Notes: generated from the sequence alone by a model not told the origin. A stretch of 37,699 bases of DNA from Acidobacteriota bacterium (GCA_003223215.1 QHYH01000135.1:1-37699), one strand, 5' to 3'. Counted from the stretch's first letter, positions 1 through 7,539 are shown. Made by a program: numbers and translations.

Positions 1-828
1 CGTCGAACTTCCAGCAGCTTGGAGATGGTGGCCTTATTTCCGTTCGCGAATGTTGGGCGCATATTGCCCATCATTGCTCATTTTTCGGAGTATGTCGAAT
101 TATTTATGCGCACCTATATAGCTCGTGCGGCTATGTAGTGAACCGGTTCTCGCCGTGAGCAGACAGCCGCTCACTCCAATGACCGATGCGACGACGTGTT
201 TATTCCGGGAGTGAGTAGCGCTAGATTTGGAACCTTGAAGCGCATGCTTTTCCACTAAGCGTTCGCCGTTTGGCTGCATGTTTCTTTCCCGCCTTCCGAT
301 GCAGCGCACGCTTCCAGAGCTTGCATGAGGGGAAGTGCACTTCAGCAATGCGATAAAAACGAGGAAGGGCTTGCAGAGATACCACAATCTTGGTTGCGAC
401 AATCTTGCTTTTGCCGTCAAGCTTTTCGACCGCCAGCGGCACATGCTGGTTGGTATAGGCTCACTCAGAGACATCGGTATCTTTGGGGACGAGGGTATAT
501 GACTACAAGTCTTACGTCTGACATGAAAGACTCCCAGTGAGCAAATTCCTCTCAAGACCCAGAGGAGGTCAGGTCCCCTGCTAGACAGCACACAGCGGCC
601 CCAATAAGACTACAAAGCAGCGCCAAAGTTACAGATTCTCTTGAATCCATAGGGCCCACCCTTCCGGATCAATTCGGTAATTTAGCCTCACGACATCTAA
701 GGTTTCGGATGCTTTTTTGTTCAATTCTGAGAAACTTTAGAGCGATTACGCAATCTCATGCGGAGCACTGGTCTGGAGGATGCAGCCGCAATTGATCGAG
801 GCAGGCCGTTTCGCGATGGGGAGAAAGC
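1..828. other. Gene-poor left edge with a possible PilZ-like fossil
   Basis: No convincing intact gene is visible. On the minus strand, at about 221-480, one frame reads like the end of an acidobacterial PilZ-type domain (a GKSKIVATKIVVSLQ stretch followed by PRFYRIAEVHFP). It has no supported start or complete domain, so it would at most be a fossil. At 71 on the minus strand an ATG opens a reading frame that leaves the window after about 23 codons, too short to name. The rest shows no repeat, RNA or coding signal that I can support. Confidence 0.25.
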
Positions 829-940
829 ATGAGTGAAAAGGCGGAAAGGTTTGGACGTGCTGGAACCCGATGATCAGGCGCGCTTCAAATGTTTGGTGCT
901 CCCGCTGATGCGGCTTTCAATTTGGCGCGCTGGTTGCCGC
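829..940 (+). pseudogene. ECF sigma factor N-terminal fossil
   Basis: The remains of the start of an ECF-type RNA polymerase sigma factor. A Shine-Dalgarno-like GGGGAG precedes ATG 829, which reads MSEKAE. The frame at 833 then gives LDVLEPDDQARFKCLVLP, and the frame at 907 gives DAAFNLARWL. Joined, these match the usual opening of acidobacterial ECF sigma factors (LEPDDQ, then LVLPHLDAAFNLARWLTR). At least two frameshifts separate the pieces, and the rest of region 2 and all of region 4 are missing. It cannot encode a working sigma factor. The family call rests on remembered motifs, not a search. Confidence 0.5.
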
Positions 941-1126
941 CGGGCCTACTCACCCGAGATCGGCCTTCTCATTGAAGGACTTACTCAGACGTTGGTGGCA
1001 AATGCATCGTTCCCACGGTTGGTTAAGACTCCCGGCGATGCCAAAGGCTTATGAGTTGCCTTGTGGTGCTACGATCATCATAGAAATGGATTTGGGCTGG
1101 TAGGAACAAGCGGACCGCCGCAGTAG

Positions 1127-2107
1127 GTGCTTGGAATGGACATCCTCAAGATCATCGCCAACAAGGGATTCCGGCATGCTGTCGCGCAAAGCGTAATTGC
1201 CTGCTTGGTCCTGACGTCACTTACTGTTGTCTGCTACCGACTGTATTTGAATATTGCTACGGCCTGCCTCCTCTATATTATTGTCGTGGTCTTCCTAGCC
1301 CGCGCGGGGAACTTTGCCTCATCAATTGTTGCCTCCATCATCGCGGCTCTGTGCTTGGCGCATCTTGCTCCCCCCGCTTATTCTTTTCGGGTTGACGATC
1401 CGCTCGATGATGTGGCCATCGCAGCTTTCTTGATCACTTCGTCGGTCATCGCTCGTCTGGTCTCCAAGCTCCGCGAGATGAGGGACGAGGCCGCCTCAAG
1501 CGTAAACCGCAAATTGATTGAAGCAGAAGAGAAGGAACGTTTGCGGATCGGGAAAGACCTCGACGATAATATCTGTCAACGTATGATCCTGCTGGCTCTT
1601 CAGCTTCAACAATTGGGGACAGACGCTTCCGACCAACTGCGGAAGCAATCCTTGGAGATAAGCACCGACATTCAAGCCCTGGCGCACACCTTGTACCCTT
1701 CAAAGCTGGAATATTTGGGGCTGGTGGTGACTATGAGAGCTTTCTGCGGAGAGTTCGCCGTACGGCACAAAGTGGAGATTGACTTTGGAAGCCACGATGT
1801 GCCAAGCCGTCCGCCGCTGGAAATTTCACTTGCCCTGTTCCGAGTGCTGCAGGAAGCGCTGGACAACTCGGCGAAGCATAGCGGGGAGCGGCAGTTTAAA
1901 GTTGAGCTGTTCGGGACACCGGGCGCAATCCATCTCATCGTGAGCGACCCGGGGGTAGGCTTTGACCACAAAGTGTCCGTGAAGGGAAACGGCTTTGGTC
2001 TCACCAGTATGAGGGACCGGCTGAAGCTGGTGAATGGAGCGTTTTCAATCGACTCACAGCCAAAGCGGGGCACGAAGATACATGCCAGCGTGCCGCTCAG
2101 AGAATAG
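1127..2107 (+). CDS. NarL-type sensor histidine kinase lacking the phospho-acceptor His
   Basis: Membrane sensor kinase of the HisKA_3/HATPase_c (NarX/DegS-like) class, 326 aa from GTG 1127; ATG 1136 is an equally possible start. Residues about 20-115 form several hydrophobic helices resembling the KdpD-type DUF4118 sensor. A coiled linker (about 115-138) leads to the dimerisation box. That box normally reads R-I-A-R-E-L-H-D-x-x-x-Q, but here it reads RIGKDLDDNICQ, so residue 146 is Asp (GAC at 1562-1564) where His should be. The ATP-binding half looks intact: N-box EALDNSAKHS, G1 DPGVGFD and G2 GNGFGLTSMRDR. Autophosphorylation at the normal site should be impossible. It may be a pseudokinase, a phosphatase or binding partner, or an early pseudogene. 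No response regulator gene is adjacent. The ECF fossil upstream and the GAF fossil downstream suggest a decaying regulatory region. Confidence 0.85.
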   Translation: MLGMDILKIIANKGFRHAVAQSVIACLVLTSLTVVCYRLYLNIATACLLYIIVVVFLARAGNFASSIVASIIAALCLAHLAPPAYSFRVDDPLDDVAIAAFLITSSVIARLVSKLREMRDEAASSVNRKLIEAEEKERLRIGKDLDDNICQRMILLALQLQQLGTDASDQLRKQSLEISTDIQALAHTLYPSKLEYLGLVVTMRAFCGEFAVRHKVEIDFGSHDVPSRPPLEISLALFRVLQEALDNSAKHSGERQFKVELFGTPGAIHLIVSDPGVGFDHKVSVKGNGFGLTSMRDRLKLVNGAFSIDSQPKRGTKIHASVPLRE

Positions 2108-2109
2108 TT

Positions 2110-2550
2110 CCGCCTTCGCGGGCCGAGGATGAGGCACCCAAATTTAAGCGGCATCGATTTTCGCAAGTTCGCGCAGTTCAGCTTCCGGCACAGGAAATTC
2201 TGCGGTCTACAATCCAAGCAGACAACGAGCTCCGGAAATACCATGTGGTTGGCGAATTGTTGTTTTGCTTCGGTGACAATGTGACACTGCGCTGAACCTT
2301 GACACCGTACCAATTCGCCAGGCACAGCATCAGCGTGTATGACTTCGCGTATGTTCGCTGCGATCGCGCGCAAGACCTCCCGCAGGTTGAGGCTAGACGT
2401 GATTCTGGTCGTCAGATTGAGGAGCAACTCAAGCCGCTCGTTTTGACGCTGAAGTTCCGTTTCTCTGCTCACGGCTATCCGAACCGTCAACTTGGTGGCC
2501 AAAAACCTACAATCAGATGATGATCCATTTCGCGCTGAGGTCACAAGCAC
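2110..2550 (-). pseudogene. GAF-domain (sigma54 activator-like) fossil
   Basis: A minus-strand frame read from about 2469 down to 2323 gives ELQRQNERLELLLNLTTRI, then TSSLNLREVLRAIAANIREV and IHADAV. This is the typical linker and start of the GAF domain in FhlA-like sigma54 activators of Acidobacteriota. After DAV the similarity breaks. Later pieces in other frames (VPEAELRELAKIDA; LKFGCLILGPRRRN near 2125-2165) could be the rest of the domain after frameshifts. The AAA+ and HTH domains are absent. The open frame continues antisense into the kinase gene, but that part is a shadow. The N-terminal match is clear and the extent uncertain. Confidence 0.5.
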
Positions 2551-2769
2551 TAGGTTCAGGTTTCGCCCTTGCGGCTCCGACCACTTTTCCGGATAGTTGG
2601 CCTTTCGTTGAAGTGGCTCCCTAGCAAAGGGGAATTCATGCGTTCCTCAAGGATGACGGGCAATCCGGACGTAATCCACTTGGCTGAAAAACCTTTCCGT
2701 AGAAGTGGTCGAACCCCGTTATTTGCGGTTTCAAGACACGCCTCCCGCTAAGGGACGTATCCTCCGCAC

Positions 2770-2798
2770 TTGGACGCAAAATCTCTAAAATGTACAAT
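2770..2798 (+). promoter_or_regulatory. Sigma70-type promoter of tRNA-Ser
   Basis: A -35 box TTGGAC (2770-2775) and a -10 box TACAAT (2793-2798) are separated by exactly 17 bp. Transcription would start near 2805, about 25 bp before the tRNA gene. Spacing, box quality and position make this the best promoter in the window. Confidence 0.65.
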
Positions 2799-2830
2799 GG
2801 TGCTTTTGTGAACTGCTGTATTATCAATCC

Positions 2831-2920
2831 GGAGGAGTGGCAGAGTGGCTGAATGCGGCGGTCTTGAAAACCGTTAGACTCGAAAGGGTCTCGGGGGTTC
2901 GAATCCCTCCTCCTCCGCCA
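2831..2920 (+). tRNA. tRNA-Ser(UGA)
   Basis: A 90-nt class II tRNA. Acceptor strand GGAGGAG (2831-2837) pairs with CTCCTCC (2910-2916), followed by discriminator G and an encoded CCA (2918-2920). The anticodon loop CTTGAAA carries TGA, which reads UCA and related serine codons. There is a long variable arm, and the T loop is TTCGAAT with one G-U pair in the T stem. The segment from the anticodon loop to CCA is repeated at 7475-7532 and 12484-12541, so this gene appears to be an integration site whose 3' part was supplied by the incoming element. Confidence 0.96.
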
Positions 2921-2965
2921 CTAAACCCAAAGCAGCTGTGGAGTCAGAGAGATTGCACCTCTCAC

Positions 2966-3222
2966 TTAAGCGGGCGACTGCGCAGGCAGCCTTTTCCAGC
3001 CAGCATTGCGCCAACACTTGTAGCGATGCGACCAGATGCGCCGCCGGACCCAGCCGTCGAGACGTTGGAAGGGCTTTCGGATGTGGGCGCGTTTGTAATA
3101 CTCGACCCACCCTCGCGAGAGCGGGTTTAGCTCCTCAATCAGCTCCTTGGTTTTCAAAGGTGTCGTCCGTTTGGTTCGCTGCCATCCCTGGTCCATGAAA
3201 CGACGAATGGACTTCTTCTTGG
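2966..3222 (-). pseudogene. Group II intron maturase/RT C-terminal fossil
   Basis: The minus-strand translation contains TPLKTKELIEELNPLSRGW, then VEYYKRAHIRKPFQRLDGW, then VRRRIWSHRYKCWRNAGWKR. This is the C-terminal maturase (GIIM) domain of group II intron reverse transcriptases, where the family has ELNPxxRGWxxYY...FxxLDxWxxRRL. A stop lies just upstream of GVPKKKSIRRF, and the reverse-transcriptase domain with its catalytic YADD is absent. No group II intron domain V is visible toward the tRNA. It lies about 45 bp from the tRNA 3' end inside segment A. The family call is secure; the element is dead. Confidence 0.75.
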
Positions 3223-3393
3223 GTACACCCTAACAAGTCTTCGCAGGATTCACGAGCAGCGCGCTTCAGGGGGGCACGCGGTGCTGAGGTACCATTGCCC
3301 GATGACCCCGAGCCGCGCATCGCACCAAATGACTTAGATTGATGCAGGACTTGCTGACTTGACATCAAACCTAGCTTGGAGCATCATACGTGC

Positions 3394-3621
3394 ATGAGAA
3401 CCACACTTTCGCTGGACGACGATGTTTTTCGGGAAGTAAAGGCGTACGCTGAAGCTCGAGACGTCGCCATCGGTAAAGCGGTATCGGAACTAGTGCGCCG
3501 GGGGCTACATGCACCCTTGCAAACCCGCCTCGTCAACGGCTTTCACGTCGTCGAGCTTCCGCCTGGCTCGCCGGCTGTAAGCACCGAGGATGTCGAAAGA
3601 CTCCAGGACGAATTGGAGTGA
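3394..3621 (+). CDS. VapB-like ribbon-helix-helix antitoxin
   Basis: A 75-aa antitoxin read from ATG 3394, with GGAG 12 bp upstream. The N-terminus MRTTLSLDDDVFREVKAYA is the DNA-binding strand and helix A of a CopG/Arc-type ribbon-helix-helix, and helix B ends near SELVRRGL. The C-terminal tail (ELPPGSPAVSTEDVERLQDE) would wrap the toxin. Its stop codon overlaps the GTG start of the PIN-domain gene by 4 bp (GTGA), so the two are translationally coupled. Such pairs repress their own operon. A longer TTG start at 3376 is possible but unlikely. It is the first intact gene of segment A. Confidence 0.85.
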   Translation: MRTTLSLDDDVFREVKAYAEARDVAIGKAVSELVRRGLHAPLQTRLVNGFHVVELPPGSPAVSTEDVERLQDELE

Positions 3622-4058
3622 AAGCCGGTTTTTTGCTGGACGTCAATGTCCTTATCGCGATGGCCTGGCCCACCCACCGCGCTCATGAGAAAGTCCAGGA
3701 ATGGCTCGCGCGCCACGCGCGCGAAGGGTGGGCAACATGCCCACTGACCCAGACCGCCTTCGTCCGCATACTCTCGAATCCTGCTTTCTCTCCAAATGCG
3801 CTCACCCCCGCGGATGCTCTCGCCCTGCTACAAGCCAACCTTGGCCATCCCGCGCACCGATTCTGGCCGGACGAGGTCAGTCTTGCCCACGCACTTGAAC
3901 CATTTGCTCAGCGCTTGGCGGGCCATCAACAAGTGACGGATGCCTACTTGCTAGGACTTGCGATGCATAAGAAAGGAAAGCTTGCCACCATGGATCGCGC
4001 AGTTCGAGCGCTGCTGCCGGACAAAAGTCTGGAAGGCGATTTCCTGACAACGATATGA
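3618..4058 (+). CDS. VapC-like PIN-domain ribonuclease toxin
   Basis: A 146-aa PIN-domain protein starting at GTG 3618, overlapping the antitoxin stop. Acidic active-site residues are visible: D8 in FLLDVNVLIA with N10, D108 in VTDAYLLGLA and D126 in LATMDRA. The position often occupied by Glu in the TCPLTE motif is Gln45 (TCPLTQTAFVRILSNP), a variant I recall in this VapC subfamily. The family cleaves RNA, often tRNA anticodon loops, when freed from VapB. Length and gene order are standard. In this context it probably acts as an addiction module that stabilises segment A. Confidence 0.88.
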   Translation: MKAGFLLDVNVLIAMAWPTHRAHEKVQEWLARHAREGWATCPLTQTAFVRILSNPAFSPNALTPADALALLQANLGHPAHRFWPDEVSLAHALEPFAQRLAGHQQVTDAYLLGLAMHKKGKLATMDRAVRALLPDKSLEGDFLTTI

Positions 4059-4298
4059 GGACAATTCACGTATTCACTATCCTGGTTCCGAGCAGCTGTT
4101 TCCGGATGATGAAGAAATGTGCTTCTTGCTGGATCAGGTCCGCGTTGGGGGCAAGCCAGCTTATTGCTTACCTCACCGTGGGTTCATGCGAGCCGGACGC
4201 GTCTTCGGAGGAAGCCGCTAGTCAAACGCTGCTCCCCACGACGTATCGCTTCGCCGACAGTTTACGATTAAACGCATCTCCTTCGTGAGGTTGCGGTA

Positions 4299-4943
4299 GT
4301 GTCGATGTCTGCCAACGCGCACAAGCCTATCATCGCTATTCTGATTCTACTGGTGGCGTCATTTTCGTCTGCCCACGCCGCCCCGCATTCGGGTGCGAGC
4401 GCCGTCAATCTCGTGGCTCCTCCTCCTCCGAGCCCCAATTCGTACCCGGCTGCGCTGTACACCGTAGGCTCCCAAAGAAAACTCCTTCTCATCCGCCAGC
4501 TCTTTACTCCCGAGCATGTACTTTATACTCCGTTTCCGCTAGCTCCCACCCGGAGTCTGGCGAGGAGCCTCAGCACCGTTGTTTGGCAAGTGCGTGGGCG
4601 CCCATCGGGATCGCGCCTGGACCACGGGCAAACAGGAAGGAACCAAATTACTTCTTGTTTGCCGACCGCTCGGCCAGAACCCGTCTTCCCTTCGCGTTTT
4701 GAGATGTTGGTGAAGGATGTACCGCAGCTTCAACAGGCCCGAGGCGTTGCTAGTGGAGTGGCCGCCGTCTTGAGCGAGGATTCGCGGCACGCGGACTGGG
4801 ACCACGCGGGAGAAGTAGCTATTGCGGCAGTTCTGCAAATGCGGCGCGGAATTGGCGATAGTACAGGCTGGTGGTCCCTTCGAAACCGGAGTCGGTCCCC
4901 ACGAGCAACCAGAGGCTGCCTGTCGCAGCTGTTCGGACTGTGA
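4299..4943 (+). CDS. Putative secreted protein, probably decayed
   Basis: The N-terminus from GTG 4299 (or ATG 4305) is a good signal peptide: KPIIAILILLVASFSSAHA followed by APHS, with GAGG upstream. After about 65 residues (APPPPSPNSYPAALYTVGSQ) the sequence no longer looks protein-like, and the last 125 bp lie antisense to the lipoprotein gene. Another frame ending at about 4701 (PNYFLFADRSARTRLPFAF) may be the original C-terminus after a frameshift. The secretion signal looks real and the rest is doubtful. The stretch before it, 4059-4298, shows no recognisable gene. Confidence 0.3.
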   Translation: MSMSANAHKPIIAILILLVASFSSAHAAPHSGASAVNLVAPPPPSPNSYPAALYTVGSQRKLLLIRQLFTPEHVLYTPFPLAPTRSLARSLSTVVWQVRGRPSGSRLDHGQTGRNQITSCLPTARPEPVFPSRFEMLVKDVPQLQQARGVASGVAAVLSEDSRHADWDHAGEVAIAAVLQMRRGIGDSTGWWSLRNRSRSPRATRGCLSQLFGL

Positions 4944-5541
4944 AGGGCGCAACACTGTCCAGCCTCTTAGTTTCATACACTAGGTGGACGCAATCGGTTG
5001 AACTGTTCTCTATCGTGCCGATTACTATGGCATCTTTGCCCCCCAAGGACTGGTTGCCCTTATCAATGTTCATGAGGAATTGGCCATTGCTTTGAAGAAC
5101 CGGCTGCGGTTCAATGGCGGAAGCTCCCGTCTTGACCCACACGGATTTACCGGGAGCACCGCCAATTCCAACACACTCTTTGGACTCGTTCGTAGCAAAT
5201 TCAACATGGAAGCCGGCATTATAGGCGGTCGCCGGCTTCAGACCGGTGATCCGCACTTTGAGAAACATAAACAAATCGTCGCTATGATTATTGCCGCTGA
5301 TGAAAAACCCGGTTCTGGTCTGGTCCAGCGGGGATGGCAGAGGTTTGATGCCGGATGCCAGTTCAAAGAAAGCTTCTTGTCCAGCCGGGTAGTCGGAAAA
5401 GCCGGCGCTCCAGCCCTGCGCTCCATTGGCGAAATCAAATTGGAATAGTTGGCCCGGCTCCGGCTGGATAATCCCACCGCAGCTGAAGAGATAGAGAGAA
5501 CAAACAACCACCAACGGAACGATTGTCCATCTTCCAGTCAT
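4819..5541 (-). CDS. Predicted lipoprotein of unknown function
   Basis: A 240-aa protein read from ATG 5541, chosen because AAGGTG sits about 8 bp upstream and a signal peptide follows at once. The signal MTGRWTIVPLVVVCSLYLFSCGG ends in lipobox LFSC, so the protein should be lipid-anchored at Cys20. The mature part (FQFDFANGAQGWSAGFSDYP, then FFELASGI and a LKVRITGLKPATAYNAGF segment) looks like a beta-sandwich or carbohydrate-binding-like fold, but no catalytic motif is visible. Its C-terminus overlaps the doubtful secreted ORF on the other strand. I do not recognise a named family. It is cargo of segment A. Confidence 0.75.
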   Translation of the reverse strand: MTGRWTIVPLVVVCSLYLFSCGGIIQPEPGQLFQFDFANGAQGWSAGFSDYPAGQEAFFELASGIKPLPSPLDQTRTGFFISGNNHSDDLFMFLKVRITGLKPATAYNAGFHVEFATNESKECVGIGGAPGKSVWVKTGASAIEPQPVLQSNGQFLMNIDKGNQSLGGKDAIVIGTIENSSTDCVHLVYETKRLDSVAPFTVRTAATGSLWLLVGTDSGFEGTTSLYYRQFRAAFAELPQ

Positions 5542-5792
5542 AACTAGCACCTTGCAAGACGATTTTGAGTGCGGGTCGAGCCTGTTACCATACTGTTTCA
5601 TGCACCATTGATGCACTCTCAGCTGCCTCAGTTGTACTTGGCCTGGCGCCGCTGGTCGATTGCGGCCGAGTGACGAGCAACCCGGAAGTTGGCAAGCAAT
5701 CCCAGCTCAGTTCCGAATGTCGACAAACCGCCAGGAGACGGGTCGCTTCGCTGTGTGATAATTGCAGGCGCAAACGGGGGAAAGGAATCGTC

Positions 5793-6268
5793 GTGAGCGG
5801 CAGCTTAGCAAATTCTTCGGCAGTCGTGGCTTTCTTCGCAGTTCCCAGCACGGTGATTTGGTCGTACTCCGTCGGTGGAGTAGTTCTTGCAATCGGGCTG
5901 GCCGCGATTTTTCTTCGCGGCCATTGGCAAAAGGCGCGAGGACTCGACAAGCTGATTCTCTTGGGACGTACCTGGCGGCCGCGGTTTACGTGGTCGCGGG
6001 TATCCTGTTGCTGGTTGGTAAGAAAACCCGCGCGGCAGCGACGTGGCTGGGCTTGACCGTGCTCTTCGTGGTGTTGGTGGTCTACGTGCCGATCGGAGTA
6101 GTGGAACGCGCCAGCCTCGACAAGGGCCTGAATTATTTGGCGGAGACGCTGATGTTTTGCGGCACTGTTCTCCTGCTGGCGGGCACCATGCCGCGCGAAG
6201 CATCGCGGCGGGAGTCATCGGCTGATCAGTGGCCCCACGAAACGCGCATCCCCAAAGTAGTAGGTTGA
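5793..6268 (+). pseudogene. DoxX-like membrane protein, disrupted
   Basis: GTG 5793 (AAAGGA upstream) opens a frame with one membrane helix (WSYSVGGVVLAIGLAAIFL) followed by GHWQKARGLDKLILLG, the usual lead into DoxX-type proteins. The match then jumps one frame to TYLAAAVYVVAGILLLVGKK, TRAAATWLGLTVLFVVLVVY and LNYLAETLMFCGTVLLLAG, the later DoxX helices. About 40 residues expected between the halves seem to be missing, and the frame differs. This is best explained by a deletion that also shifted the frame near 5968. DoxX-like proteins are small integral membrane proteins of poorly defined redox or respiratory role. It could conceivably be expressed as a shortened protein from an internal start. 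Confidence 0.5.
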
Positions 6269-6370
6269 TCGATTTCACGTCCCCTTTTCGCAAAAATAGA
6301 GAAGTGGACAGTTCGTCTGCTCTGCGCACCGTCCAAGAGTAACGTTTGGGGCGGGATAGCCTAGACAAGG

Positions 6371-6739
6371 CTACAAGTTCGCGCCGAAGGCAAGCAGTCG
6401 GCCGTCGCAATCCTTCACTACAAATTCACGCGACTGCCATGGCGTGTTGCCAAGTCCACGCGTGAATTCCACGCCGCGAGCTGCATACTCGGCGTAAAGA
6501 GCGTCGGCATCTTCGATGAGTAGGTAGGCGTCGAGCAGTTCGTCCGAATATTTGTCGGGGTTCGCGGTGGGAGGAGCGGCACAACGGAAATGAATCTTAT
6601 GCTGGTCGCGTGCAACGATGGCGTAAACGGGCGGGTCCTGCCAGGTGCCCAAACACCTGAAGCCAAGCTTATCTGTGTAATAGGCAAGAGTGCCGGGAAT
6701 GTCCAAGGTGAAGAACTGAGGCGCGATCTGACGAATCAT
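6371..6739 (-). CDS. VOC-fold (glyoxalase/bleomycin-resistance-like) protein
   Basis: A 122-aa protein from ATG 6739. It shows the two beta-alpha-beta-beta-beta halves of the vicinal-oxygen-chelate fold: QFFTLDIPGTLAYYTDKLGF at the start and FVVKDCDGRLLAFGANL at the end. The C-terminal glutamate that often binds metal in glyoxalases is not in its usual place (LLAFG), so metal chemistry is uncertain. Its start lies 16 bp after the end of another VOC gene on the same strand, so the two form an operon. VOC members include lyases, dioxygenases and drug-binding proteins, and the substrate cannot be deduced. Confidence 0.8.
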   Translation of the reverse strand: MIRQIAPQFFTLDIPGTLAYYTDKLGFRCLGTWQDPPVYAIVARDQHKIHFRCAAPPTANPDKYSDELLDAYLLIEDADALYAEYAARGVEFTRGLGNTPWQSREFVVKDCDGRLLAFGANL

Positions 6740-6755
6740 GGGCAAAGCCTACTAC

Positions 6756-7133
6756 TTACACGTCCGACCGGAAATCATAGAAGACACGAATGAAATTGCC
6801 ATCAAGATCGGCGGCCAGAAACTCGCGCAGCTTCCACGGTTTGTCCTCGGGTTCGGAAACGATCTTCGCGTGCGCGGCCTTCCACTCTTTGAAGAGTTCG
6901 TCTACCTCAGCCTTGCTCTCGAGATTGAGCCAGAAAAGGATAGGGCCTGTGTTGCCGTAGGAGCGTCGGAACGGGTGATTGGTGATAAACAGTCTGCAAT
7001 TCCCCCTTGAAATGCCGGCAATGCCGCCTTGCTCGTCGCCCCAATCGAAGGTGAAGCCCAGCGTGTTGACATAGTAAGCAGCGGCTTTGTCGACGCTGGC
7101 CGCGGGGATCTCTGGGACAGCAGCAGGGAACAT
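6756..7133 (-). CDS. VOC-fold protein, first gene of the pair
   Basis: A 125-aa VOC-fold protein; ATG 7133 is preferred over GTG 7136. It opens with AVPEIPAASVDKAAAYYVNT and LGFTFDW, a typical first module, and ends with LREFLAADLDGNFIRVFYDF, the second. The middle segment GNCRLFITNHPFRRSYGNTG resembles VOC proteins annotated as bleomycin-resistance-like. It is upstream of, and presumably co-transcribed with, the VOC gene at 6371-6739. The two differ enough to be paralogues rather than a recent duplication. They may act as a heterodimer, since VOC proteins are often dimers, but this is inference. Confidence 0.82.
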   Translation of the reverse strand: MFPAAVPEIPAASVDKAAAYYVNTLGFTFDWGDEQGGIAGISRGNCRLFITNHPFRRSYGNTGPILFWLNLESKAEVDELFKEWKAAHAKIVSEPEDKPWKLREFLAADLDGNFIRVFYDFRSDV

Positions 7134-7360
7134 CACGCGGCGAATCGTAGCACGAGGACGCGGCCTGGACCCAGGAATATGAGGGGTGAGTTCAAGCTAA
7201 CAGTTTCGGCCATCGGTCGTGATTAACGGCGAAGTAAGCAATCCGGTCAATTCCCGGATGGCATTACGGAAATTATGTGATGGCCCTTCACGATCCGCCT
7301 GAAGAGAGTCTTAAGTACGCGCGAAATCCGTTTTCAGTCCTCGATTCGCCGTAAATGGCG

Positions 7361-7474
7361 TTTATCCCAACTTATCCCAATAAGCTGCCAACCGTGCCCA
7401 AACCGTCCTGAGCGAGCCGAACGGCGTCTTTAGTTTTCAGCAACTTACCAGCGAGCCAGCGCGCAACCACCCGC
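7361..7474 (+). repeat. Conserved att arm, copy 1
   Basis: This 114-bp stretch directly precedes the tRNA-Ser 3' copy and aligns without gaps, at about three quarters identity by hand, with 12370-12483, which precedes the third copy. It starts with two short direct repeats, TTTATCCCAA and CTTATCCCAA, candidates for integrase arm-binding sites. No gene is seen between 7134 and 7474. Confidence 0.6.
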
Positions 7475-7533
7475 CTTGAAAACCGTTAGACTCGAAAGGG
7501 TCTCGGGGGTTCGAATCCCTCCTCCTCCGCCAC
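7475..7533 (+). repeat. tRNA-Ser 3' copy (att-like direct repeat 2)
   Basis: Identical over 59 bp to 2863-2921, running from the anticodon loop through the variable and T arms, acceptor strand and CCA. The 5' half of the tRNA is absent, so this is not a tRNA gene. It marks the junction between segments A and B. Confidence 0.9.
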
Positions 7534-7539
7534 AAAGTG

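Larger units (their letters stand above)
2863..7533. mobile_element. Island-like segment A at tRNA-Ser
   Basis: The segment is bounded by perfect 59-bp direct repeats: the 3' part of the tRNA-Ser gene (2863-2921) and its copy at 7475-7533. This is the usual footprint of site-specific integration into a tRNA 3' end by a tyrosine recombinase. The contents are accessory: a maturase fossil, VapBC, a lipoprotein, a broken DoxX-like gene and two VOC proteins. No integrase gene is recognisable in this segment, so it is probably immobile now. The boundaries are seen directly; the mechanism is inferred. Confidence 0.6.

Noticed and set aside
1672-2107. Minus-strand continuation of the GAF frame across the kinase gene
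   Set aside because: It is antisense to a well-supported kinase ATPase domain and reads as low-quality protein there.
4055-4288. Small gene overlapping the vapC stop
   Set aside because: The 4-bp overlap is suggestive, but the translation has no domain, no ribosome site and irregular composition. Another frame (PDDEEMCFLLDQVRVGGKPA) looks equally protein-like, so neither is supported.
6357-6373. Terminator of the VOC operon
   Set aside because: The 6-bp stem TAGCCT/AGGCTA overlaps the stop codon, is too weak and has no T-run on the minus strand.
7475-7533. Second tRNA-Ser gene
   Set aside because: Acceptor 5' strand, D arm and anticodon 5' stem are absent; only the 3' part is present, so it is an attachment-site copy.
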